DNA from: Polynucleobacter sp. MG-27-Goln-C1
GTDB lineage: Bacteria > Pseudomonadota > Gammaproteobacteria > Burkholderiales > Burkholderiaceae
Assembly: GCF_018881905.1 (NCBI RefSeq)
Contig: NZ_JACVPM010000004.1
Location: forward strand, 1-64,000
Reading direction: 5' to 3'
Length of the DNA stretch: 64,000 bases
The translations under genes and the position numbers were made by a program. The notes under the pieces were generated by a model, which saw nothing but the letters and a program-made list of their open reading frames with translations, was not told the origin of the DNA and made no database searches. This document shows, piece after piece, positions 17,547 to 25,654 of this stretch (position 1 is its first letter; the number at the start of each line of letters is the position of its first letter).

Positions 17547-18853
17547 GGTGCGTCGCTATACATTTCAGAGATACGCAAAAAGTTTTCCTTTTCCTGTATA
17601 AATGCTTCAACCACCAAGGGATCGAAACGCTTTCCTTTAAGGCTGGTTATTTCAGCGCAGGCCTCATCATGAGACCATTCCTTTTTATAGACGCGCTCAT
17701 TAACTAAAGCATCGTAGGTATCAGCCAAGGACATCAAACGGGCAGCCAAAGGTATTTCCTCTCCCTTAAGCCCCTGCGGATATCCAGAGCCATCCCAGGC
17801 CTCATGATGACATCCCGCAATTTGAATGGCGGCATCTAATACATGGGTATGTTTTGCATCCTTTAACTTTGCCGCAGTTAAGACATCCCGCCCAAGGCCA
17901 GCATGGGTTTTCATAATCTGCCACTCTTCATCCGTTAGGGAGCCCGGCTTCTTGAGAATGGTGTCTGGTATTCCTACCTTGCCAATATCATGCAAAGGCG
18001 CTGCTTTAACAATGTAGTCAATTGCCTTTTCGGAAAGCTGATCCTCATAAACGCCAGTAGCCTTCAATCTCTCAGCAAGCGCACGCACATAATTTTTAGT
18101 GCGAAGAATGTGATTCCCAGTTTCATTATCACGAACCATCGAGAGCGCATTTAGGCTATTGAGCATTCCATCTTCAATAGCCCAAGAGCTCCGTCTATAT
18201 TCATGCAATACCTTTTCAAGGTAATAGTTGGTGATGAGGATACAAATAGTAGCAAGCGCAAGTATTGAGACGATGCGCATAGCAAAGGCCCAACCCCCTT
18301 CTTGATAGAAACCCCCAAAAAGTTCAGATTCGCCAAGTGTTAATAGTGACCGGCTTACGCGAGCACCGAACTGAATTACCTCAACCATAATTAACAACTT
18401 GATTTGATAGGCGCCATCTTTTTTATGCAACTGGCTAAGAACGGCAATCTGCCAAATGCAGAAAATACCCAGAACAATATTCATCAAATGAATACGGTCT
18501 TGCGGTGTTCCAAAAAACTGCAGAGAAATATCCGCTACTGAAGCCGTAGCAAACAAAACTATCGCAAGCACCTTGTTTGATTGCGTGAGGGATTTATTCC
18601 AATAACAGAACAATAAAGAAATATTGGCTGCACCGGCAACCAAGAAAATGTTTGCCAAAGCCAAAACACCCTTGCCACCCCATGGTGCAATAGCATATCC
18701 CAACATAGAGACTGCTAAAAAGCTCAAACCTGCGGGCCAATAAATTGACTTGAAGTGAGCGCGATCATCGTCCTTACTTGCCAAGAATCGTGCCATCAAT
18801 CCAACTAGGACGATGAATATGGCGATGTAAAAGGTTTGATTTGCTAACTGCAT
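17543..18853 (-). CDS. Membrane HD-GYP cyclic-di-GMP phosphodiesterase
   Basis: A 436-residue protein. Roughly the first 210 residues form seven or so membrane helices; the rest is an HD-GYP domain. The metal-binding HD is H288-D289 (LHDIGKVGIPDTIL) and the signature GYP is at 357-359 (DGSGYPQGLKGEEIP), both intact, so hydrolysis of c-di-GMP is expected. The N-terminal membrane module is not one I can name and could sense a small ligand. The gene begins 83 bases from the divergent bcsZ and overlaps the following GGDEF gene by 4 bases. Confidence 0.94.
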   Translation of the reverse strand: MQLANQTFYIAIFIVLVGLMARFLASKDDDRAHFKSIYWPAGLSFLAVSMLGYAIAPWGGKGVLALANIFLVAGAANISLLFCYWNKSLTQSNKVLAIVLFATASVADISLQFFGTPQDRIHLMNIVLGIFCIWQIAVLSQLHKKDGAYQIKLLIMVEVIQFGARVSRSLLTLGESELFGGFYQEGGWAFAMRIVSILALATICILITNYYLEKVLHEYRRSSWAIEDGMLNSLNALSMVRDNETGNHILRTKNYVRALAERLKATGVYEDQLSEKAIDYIVKAAPLHDIGKVGIPDTILKKPGSLTDEEWQIMKTHAGLGRDVLTAAKLKDAKHTHVLDAAIQIAGCHHEAWDGSGYPQGLKGEEIPLAARLMSLADTYDALVNERVYKKEWSHDEACAEITSLKGKRFDPLVVEAFIQEKENFLRISEMYSDAP

Positions 18854-18936
18854 GTAATAGTAAATATAAATAGGATAATTAAAGGCTGGTACTCCATAAT
18901 GTAACCCATTCCCCCGGTATTTCTGATCAAACTCCT

Positions 18937-19950
18937 ATGACTTGGCCTACCACCCTTAGAACCTGGCTTTTGAGTTTCACTCTAGTGCTCGCTCACCCAG
19001 CGATAGCGCTCGCTAGCGAGGATTGGGTGCAATTCAAAACGGCCTACATTTCAAATGGACGTGTAGTTGATGTTGGCCAGAATGGCATTAGCCATACAGA
19101 GGGTCAAGGGATGGCTTTGCTTCTGGCTGTTCAAAATGATGACCCAGCCTCCTTTGCTGAAATCTGGAATTGGACTCAAGCAAATCTACAAGTTCGTGAT
19201 GACAAGCTATTTGCCTGGAGCTGGTCTCCCAAGGTAGGCGTCAATGACATAAACAATGCTAGCGATGGTGATTTATTTATTGCTTGGGCCTTATCGCGTG
19301 CCTACAGTCAATGGAATGAGCCCCGCTATTTATTTGCTGGGATTCAAGTAAGCCAATCCATTCGAAATAAGCTCTTGCGTAAAACGAGTAAGGGGACCGT
19401 TCTACTCCCCGGAGCCGTCGGCTTTGAGAAAGAAGATGTCTTAAAACTCAATCTCTCCTACTGGGTCTTTCCTGCAATTAAGGAGCTCTCTATTCTTGAT
19501 CCATCCCCAGACTGGGAGGACTTAAGAGTGACCGGCCTACAGCTGATTAAAGAGTCTCGATTTGGGAAGTGGCATTTGCCGCCAGATTGGATAAGTTTGC
19601 AAAATAACGTCATTAGCGCAGTTGATGGCGATCGATTTGGCTACGATGCCGTCCGCATTCCTTTGTATTTGATTTGGGGTCAGGAGGCCACACCTTCTTC
19701 TATAAATCCTTTTCAAAGCTTCTGGGGCTCATTTAATGGGAAAGCACTTCTACCCGCTTGGGTAAACCTCGATACGGGCGAGATAGCCACGTACAATGCA
19801 TCTATAGGTTTTAGAAGTATTGCGGACCTTACGCTGGCCTATCCAAATGTAGATTCAACTCAATTACCCAGTTTCAATCCATCTGAAGGCTATTACTCCT
19901 CCATGCTGTACTTATTTACAAAATTAGCTCTCGAGGATCTCAAAAAGTAA
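18937..19950 (+). CDS. bcsZ: Endo-1,4-beta-glucanase of the cellulose locus (GH8)
   Basis: BcsZ is the periplasmic glycoside hydrolase family 8 cellulase that accompanies bacterial cellulose synthases and trims or edits the exported chain. The 337 residues begin with a signal peptide (to about ALAS). The proton-donor glutamate is E55 in SHTEGQGM, the same number as in E. coli BcsZ, and the substrate-site aspartate is D110 in NNASDGDLFIAW. It starts the rightward bcsZ-bcsG unit, divergent from the HD-GYP gene, and is followed by bcsG after one base. Confidence 0.95.
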   Translation: MTWPTTLRTWLLSFTLVLAHPAIALASEDWVQFKTAYISNGRVVDVGQNGISHTEGQGMALLLAVQNDDPASFAEIWNWTQANLQVRDDKLFAWSWSPKVGVNDINNASDGDLFIAWALSRAYSQWNEPRYLFAGIQVSQSIRNKLLRKTSKGTVLLPGAVGFEKEDVLKLNLSYWVFPAIKELSILDPSPDWEDLRVTGLQLIKESRFGKWHLPPDWISLQNNVISAVDGDRFGYDAVRIPLYLIWGQEATPSSINPFQSFWGSFNGKALLPAWVNLDTGEIATYNASIGFRSIADLTLAYPNVDSTQLPSFNPSEGYYSSMLYLFTKLALEDLKK

Positions 19951-19951
19951 T

Positions 19952-21496
19952 ATGAGAATTTGGGCTTTTTATTTCATCATCAAAATTATCCTGTTTTATA
20001 CAGGCTATGTTAATTTTCATTTTTTTGTTAATGCTGCTTTTGCTCTAGCTTTAATTTTCTCCAATGCGAATCCTCGGTTATTGCAGATTCGAAAATGGCT
20101 GGCTATACCTGTCGGTATCGTTTTATTTTATTTTGACAGTCAACTCCCGCCTTTGCGTAATGTCATTCCAAAGATAGGTCAGCTACTTGACTTTAGCTTT
20201 CAGTACTACGTAGAGCTCTTGGCGCGCATTGTGAGCTGGGAAGTCATTGCAATCCTGGTGGGCTTATATATTGCGTACTATCTTCTTTCCAAAAAGTTGC
20301 GCATGTCAACAATTGCCGTAATTGCAATTTTGAGTACCCTGCTTCCACTCAAAGCAAATATGTCGCCTCTAGCCTACGATGCCGATGGTCAAGTAATTGG
20401 GTTGCCTAGTGATGTCGAACTCACTGAATCACTAGATGGCTTTTTTATTGAAGAATCCTCTCGTACCGCATTTAACCGTTCGCAAAAGGCTAATGGCGCT
20501 CCATTTGACATCCTTGTTATCAATGTCTGCTCTCTGGCTTGGGATGACCTGAAATACATCAAAGAAGATAACAATCCACTATTCAAGCGCTTTAATTATT
20601 TATTTACCAGCTTTAATTCGGCTTCTTCCTATAGCGGACCGTCAATCATTCGCTTGTTGCGCGGTAGTCGTGGTCAGCAAGACCAACGTGATTTATACAA
20701 ACCGCCCCTTCAAGATTCTTTGCTATTTAGCAACCTCAACAAAACTGGATATCAAGTACAGCTGGCCTTGAATCATGATGGTAAATACGGGGATCTTCTC
20801 AAAGAAATCAGAAATGAGGGCGGTATGTCTGCCCCGCTATTTGATAACACTCACGCTACGCCTTATTTAAAAGGCTTTGATGGCTCTCAAATTTACGATG
20901 ACTACTCCGTGCTATCTAATTGGTGGGATGCGCGCATGAAATCCCCAAATGAAAGAGTTGCTCTGTTTTACAACACGATTACATTACATGATGGCAATCG
21001 TGCACTGGACGGCAGCAAGCTAGAGAATAGCGTTGAGACCTATTCACGTAGAACCCAAAAATTATTAGCCGATCTTGATCGCTTCTATACAAAAGTGAAT
21101 AGCTCTGGGAAGCAAGTGATGATTGTTTTTATTCCTGAGCATGGTGCAGCGATTCGCAGGAATAAGAATGAGATTGTGGGTATGCGAGAAATTCCAAGTC
21201 CCAATGTAACCAATGTTCCAGTCGGAATCATGTTTACAGGTAAGGCGGATGCGCCAGTCAAAACCAACATCATTGAGCTACCGACGAGCTACCTTGCCAC
21301 ATCCGATTTAATCTCTAAATTTGTGGGGAAAACGCCATTTGGAGCAGCGGCTCCTTCACCTGAATCCTACTTAAAAAATATTCCGAGCACGCGCTTTGTG
21401 GCAGAGAATGAAGACTCCATCATCATGAAATTTGGGTCTTCCTACTACTTCCGCTCTAACGACATCAACTGGAATCTATTCGAGGCTAACGATTAA
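19952..21496 (+). CDS. bcsG: Cellulose phosphoethanolamine transferase BcsG
   Basis: BcsG transfers phosphoethanolamine from phosphatidylethanolamine to cellulose in the periplasm, producing pEtN-cellulose and diacylglycerol (established for E. coli and Salmonella). The 514 residues have about four or five membrane helices in the first 135, then the alkaline-phosphatase-like domain. The zinc-ligand cysteine (C193 in VINVCSLAWDDL), the nucleophile serine motif ASSYSGP (224-230) and the zinc Glu-His pair (E397-H398 in IPEHGAA) match the known BcsG active site. E. coli also needs BcsE and BcsF; neither is seen here. The TAA stop overlaps the convergent stop of the small TPR gene. Confidence 0.93.
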   Translation: MRIWAFYFIIKIILFYTGYVNFHFFVNAAFALALIFSNANPRLLQIRKWLAIPVGIVLFYFDSQLPPLRNVIPKIGQLLDFSFQYYVELLARIVSWEVIAILVGLYIAYYLLSKKLRMSTIAVIAILSTLLPLKANMSPLAYDADGQVIGLPSDVELTESLDGFFIEESSRTAFNRSQKANGAPFDILVINVCSLAWDDLKYIKEDNNPLFKRFNYLFTSFNSASSYSGPSIIRLLRGSRGQQDQRDLYKPPLQDSLLFSNLNKTGYQVQLALNHDGKYGDLLKEIRNEGGMSAPLFDNTHATPYLKGFDGSQIYDDYSVLSNWWDARMKSPNERVALFYNTITLHDGNRALDGSKLENSVETYSRRTQKLLADLDRFYTKVNSSGKQVMIVFIPEHGAAIRRNKNEIVGMREIPSPNVTNVPVGIMFTGKADAPVKTNIIELPTSYLATSDLISKFVGKTPFGAAAPSPESYLKNIPSTRFVAENEDSIIMKFGSSYYFRSNDINWNLFEAND

Positions 21497-21867
21497 GGTT
21501 TAGCTGCAGGCCAAAGAGCGGGAACATCTACTCCTTCTTCCGCAGTCACTGTATTACCGAGCGCATCCAGATAAATGGGCTCACCATTGATCTGAATAGG
21601 CGCCTTTGCTTGATCAATCTTTCGAACCACCTCTAAATTGGCTTTGATATCAGGGCTATTGGGATTTAAGAGATATGCCCTCTCTAGCAAAATGATCGCA
21701 GTAGAGACATCGCCGTCTTTCAATGCATAAAGTGCGCGCTCATTTAATTCCCCGGGAAGGTAGGGATCAAATTGAGGGGTAAGAGTCGACGACTGGGCTC
21801 TTAGCAGAGCGCTAGCTAGCAAACCCATTACCAGAAATAAGCAAGAGAGTGAGGTGCGATTGTTCAT
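21493..21867 (-). CDS. Small exported TPR-like protein of the cellulose operon
   Basis: A 124-residue protein with a signal peptide (cleavage near LRAQSS) and one TPR-like helical pair (ALYALKDGDVSTAIILLERAYLLNPNSPDIKANLEVV) followed by a short tail. It is the last gene of the long minus-strand operon, 14 bases after bcsC. Its single TPR pair resembles those of BcsC, so it may be a periplasmic helper of the export complex, but I do not recognise a named family. Confidence 0.7.
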   Translation of the reverse strand: MNNRTSLSCLFLVMGLLASALLRAQSSTLTPQFDPYLPGELNERALYALKDGDVSTAIILLERAYLLNPNSPDIKANLEVVRKIDQAKAPIQINGEPIYLDALGNTVTAEEGVDVPALWPAAKP

Positions 21868-21881
21868 GATCTACAGTTCAC

Positions 21882-24800
21882 TTAAAAGCGGGATGTTGGG
21901 ATGACCGGTTGTGTCTGCAAGGCTACAGGCTGCGGCGCAGTGCCATCGAGTGAAATCCGTACATACAACACAAAACTATTTGGGGCGTAATACGGGGAAC
22001 GCTCTAACTTCAAGCGATTACCAACAAATACCGACGGGGTAACTTGATACTCCCATGCCGCCAAAGCAGAGTAAGCGCTACCCGGTCCAGAACTCGCAGA
22101 ATAGTAAGGATTTCCTGCGGCAGCCTGATAAGCAGAATTTGTAGGGAAATAAGGTGCAGCATCTGTACGAGACCAGTTACTTGAAACCGATCCACCGATC
22201 ATGTAGGAGAAGCGTGAAAAACGCTGTGCATAGTTTAAGGGTAGCGTTACGGAGCGATAGCTTTGCGGACTGTAGTAACCACCCTGCCCATAAGTAAACT
22301 CACCTGCGTTTTGCTTAAAGCCCCATAACATTCCATTAAGGCCGCTCGAGAGTTGACGATCCGTTTCATTAATAATGCGCCAATTTAATCCAGCCATAAA
22401 TTGGTTATCACTATTGCTTTGTACGTTTGTTCCAGTGAGGCTACGTGCTCGGTAATAAGTCCAGCCACCCAGAGTGCCGCCTTGATCAAGACTTAAACCT
22501 ATCGTTCCGCCGGTAGCAACCATTCCACCCCAGATAGACCCAGTAACAGGATCACGAGTTCCAGCATATGAGAGCAATGTACTCGTCATAGGTCGACGAG
22601 CAAGCTCTAATGAAACTCCAACAGGACCTACATCCAACTTCTGCTTCACACCACCAATCCAATTTTGCGTGAGAAAACCAAGTGGTGTTGTACCTATATC
22701 GGCTTTGAAGTTTTGCTTTTCATATCCAATATTGAGAGCAGTTCCTGAGGCGGACTGATTTGAGAAGCTCGTTGGGCAATTACTTGTACATGCAGCCATT
22801 GAACCAAAAGTGCTGACCTGATAAGCATTGCCTGCATTCAGAGTGCCTGCATTGATGTTGACTTGGTCGGCACGGAAAGTAACTCGCTCATCAGAGCGCA
22901 TCGGCATCTTCCATTCGAGCGGAATCTCGGTAGCGCGGTAATAGGACTGTCCAGGAGTGCCATTAAGTGATAGGTAGTCAACAGCGGAATCAATCCAATT
23001 GGTCCGCATATCAATCATGTCGGCCATCTGCTTATATTGGTATGCACTTCCTGAAGCGGCAGCAGAGGGCTCAAAAATGGGTGGTTCGATCTGGAATACA
23101 GAGACTCCAGATGGGCTTGCACTTGGCTTGAGCGTAGAGAGGCTGTGATAACTTGAGAGTGGCACTGGAGCTTGAGCAAGCGCGCGCTGCTCAGTGTCGA
23201 TTGCCTGATCCAAATAACCCTCTCTTCTCTGGATCTGGCTATCCAAATACATCAACTTGTAGTTATTTGTTTTAGGCGCAGCAGAAATGAGGGGCTGTAA
23301 CTTTTGCTTAGCCGATTGAATTTCACCAGACTGAATCAGTTGCCCAATCGCCCTGAGCTCAGAAGCCTGCTGTAGACCTAAATAGTCTTGTTTTTGAGCT
23401 GCGCTTAACTTTACTCCAGATAGCAGAGTCATCTCTTTCTGGAAAGCCTCTGGCTGCTCGTTGTTGAGTAGGTAATTTGCATAGCGTAAATGCCATTCAA
23501 CCGAGAGATTTGGATTGCTTTGCTCAATATGCTTAAAGAGTGCATCGGCTCGCTTCACATCACCGATAGAACCCCACATTGCAGCAACTAAGGAGGAAAG
23601 ATCGGGGTCGCTAGATACTTCATTCTCAAGCATGCTGAGCTGAGTCATCGCTTTAGCCTGTTCTCCCTGCGCATACAGCTTCTTGACTTGAGCAAGCTGT
23701 AGATCTACCCAAACACCTCTTTGGAAGCGAGTGATCTTCGGAGTGCGTTCAGATGCCGGAATGCGCTCCAATACTTTGAGAGCTGCTTGATTCTGATCTA
23801 GACCAGATAAATACAGGGCATAGGCGTATAAACCTTCAAGGCTATTAGGATGCGATTTCAAATACGATTCAAATACGGCGATGCCCTCTTTTGGGCGATG
23901 CATTTTTGCATAAAGACGGGCTAAATCTAAGCGCAGCCAGACCTCATCCTGATCGAGCGCAATTGCCTGATTCAATAGTGCTATCGCCTTTGGGGTATCG
24001 CCTACTTTCAACGCCTGTCGAATATCGAAATCAAGCTGGATCTGAGTAAGCTTGAGCTTATCACTCGCCGATAAGCGCGTTTTGGACAGCTGCAGCAACA
24101 CGGGGCTAAGTTCTTCATCTCGCTGCAAACGATTAAGCACATTGGCATACGTTAAACGGAGTGATGTGGCATCAGATGATGGTTTTGCCAGTGCACTGCG
24201 CATGAGATTTAATGCATCTTCTGTCTTGTCAGCGCTTAGCAAGAACAATACATTCGCATTGATCATCTCGGGATCATTTGGGGCAAGCCGCAAGCCCTCT
24301 TTCATCACGAATAAACCTTTGTCGACTGAACCTGATTCCTCATAAATTCCAGCTAGCTGAAAACGTAACCAAGGATTAAGTGGTTCCAACTTCATGGCGC
24401 GCAATAGATAAGGAATTGCTGCCTCACTTTGACCCTTGCTGACTAAGTCATCTGCCTGCGAGCTCAAAATCTTGACTCGCAAATAGTCGTAGCGCTTACC
24501 TGCAGGAGTATTTTCAGGGGCTTGTGAATTAATCAATGCTAAGGCTTCATCACTTTTGCCAGCGTTAATTAAAAGTTGAATCAAACCCCGAATAGCAATA
24601 CCGTTGTCCGATTCAATAGCCAAGGCTGCTCGAAACTGCTTTTCTGCTTCACGTGCATTGCCCCGATCGGCCTCAACTGTTCCCAATACTGCAATAGCTT
24701 CTGCACCTTGAGGCTCCAGGGCAATTGCTACCCTGATCTTCTCCATTGCTAATGGATAGTTTTTCTTATCCCTCGCGTCTTCAGCCTGATGAATTTGCAT

Positions 24801-25649
24801 CCAATACTGACTAGTAGCGATAAGACTTTTCCACTTGCCAGCATTCTCGGGATTGAGCGCCAAGGCTTTCTGATAATAAGCAACAGCTTCTTCATACTGC
24901 CCTTGCCTCATCCGAATCAAGCCCATGCCACCCAAAGCCAGATAATCCTTTGGCAAGGCCTTCAGAGTCTCAGTCAGTTGCACTTCGGCCCCCGCAATAT
25001 CACCCTTATCCAATAAATCCAAGCCGATCTGACGACGTTTTAAGAGAGGATCGCTATCGATACGCTTGCGCTCAGCCAGCGTATCCTTCTCCGCCATCCA
25101 GCGACCTGTAATTTCTTGATTGTGTGGGTCTACTGCAAGATATTTTTCATAAAACGGGATCAACTCCGGGCTAGCCTCTTGCGCATTAAGCACTTCCCTC
25201 CAAACCTGAAGTACTCGCTGCTTATCGACTTTACGCTCTTGGTATAGGTTGGCTAGATTCGCAAAAGCAAGCTCACGAGTCTCCATCTTTGATCCTAATA
25301 AGGCATCCAAAGCCAAGGAGTACTGCAAGTTTTTGCGGTCAGATTTGACTAAACCCTCCAACCCCGTTCGCGCCTCATCCCAGCCACCCGGTAAAGCAGC
25401 AATGATTTTGTAATAGCCAACCGCTAGATCGCCCGCGGGTGGCCCATTAGGAAACTTTTCCTTGAGTAAAGCATTTGCCTCGGCAGGCTTACCACTTTTG
25501 AGAAGAATGGTTGCCTGAGTCAAGAACCTTCTAGCCTCCATACTTTCTTGCCTGCTGAGACCTTTGTCCGAAGCGAAGGCAAGACCTTCAACCCCCACCG
25601 AAGAAATCAGTAAGAAGCTGAAGCAGAGATGAAGTGCTTTTGAATTCAA
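21882..25649 (-). CDS. bcsC: Cellulose export protein BcsC (TPR scaffold plus outer-membrane barrel)
   Basis: BcsC guides cellulose across the periplasm and outer membrane. The 1255 residues comprise a signal peptide (to about FAS), a long TPR solenoid (about 35-830, with canonical repeats such as ALGGMGLIRMRQGQYEEAVA) and the BcsC C-terminal barrel domain from about 870. It ends in a strand with terminal Phe, as outer-membrane proteins do. The size is close to the family norm. The only plausible start is TTG 25649, 5 bases after the bcsA stop, with no ribosome-binding site, so it probably depends on coupling to bcsA. Confidence 0.94.
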   Translation of the reverse strand: MNSKALHLCFSFLLISSVGVEGLAFASDKGLSRQESMEARRFLTQATILLKSGKPAEANALLKEKFPNGPPAGDLAVGYYKIIAALPGGWDEARTGLEGLVKSDRKNLQYSLALDALLGSKMETRELAFANLANLYQERKVDKQRVLQVWREVLNAQEASPELIPFYEKYLAVDPHNQEITGRWMAEKDTLAERKRIDSDPLLKRRQIGLDLLDKGDIAGAEVQLTETLKALPKDYLALGGMGLIRMRQGQYEEAVAYYQKALALNPENAGKWKSLIATSQYWMQIHQAEDARDKKNYPLAMEKIRVAIALEPQGAEAIAVLGTVEADRGNAREAEKQFRAALAIESDNGIAIRGLIQLLINAGKSDEALALINSQAPENTPAGKRYDYLRVKILSSQADDLVSKGQSEAAIPYLLRAMKLEPLNPWLRFQLAGIYEESGSVDKGLFVMKEGLRLAPNDPEMINANVLFLLSADKTEDALNLMRSALAKPSSDATSLRLTYANVLNRLQRDEELSPVLLQLSKTRLSASDKLKLTQIQLDFDIRQALKVGDTPKAIALLNQAIALDQDEVWLRLDLARLYAKMHRPKEGIAVFESYLKSHPNSLEGLYAYALYLSGLDQNQAALKVLERIPASERTPKITRFQRGVWVDLQLAQVKKLYAQGEQAKAMTQLSMLENEVSSDPDLSSLVAAMWGSIGDVKRADALFKHIEQSNPNLSVEWHLRYANYLLNNEQPEAFQKEMTLLSGVKLSAAQKQDYLGLQQASELRAIGQLIQSGEIQSAKQKLQPLISAAPKTNNYKLMYLDSQIQRREGYLDQAIDTEQRALAQAPVPLSSYHSLSTLKPSASPSGVSVFQIEPPIFEPSAAASGSAYQYKQMADMIDMRTNWIDSAVDYLSLNGTPGQSYYRATEIPLEWKMPMRSDERVTFRADQVNINAGTLNAGNAYQVSTFGSMAACTSNCPTSFSNQSASGTALNIGYEKQNFKADIGTTPLGFLTQNWIGGVKQKLDVGPVGVSLELARRPMTSTLLSYAGTRDPVTGSIWGGMVATGGTIGLSLDQGGTLGGWTYYRARSLTGTNVQSNSDNQFMAGLNWRIINETDRQLSSGLNGMLWGFKQNAGEFTYGQGGYYSPQSYRSVTLPLNYAQRFSRFSYMIGGSVSSNWSRTDAAPYFPTNSAYQAAAGNPYYSASSGPGSAYSALAAWEYQVTPSVFVGNRLKLERSPYYAPNSFVLYVRISLDGTAPQPVALQTQPVIPTSRF

Positions 25650-25654
25650 GGGGG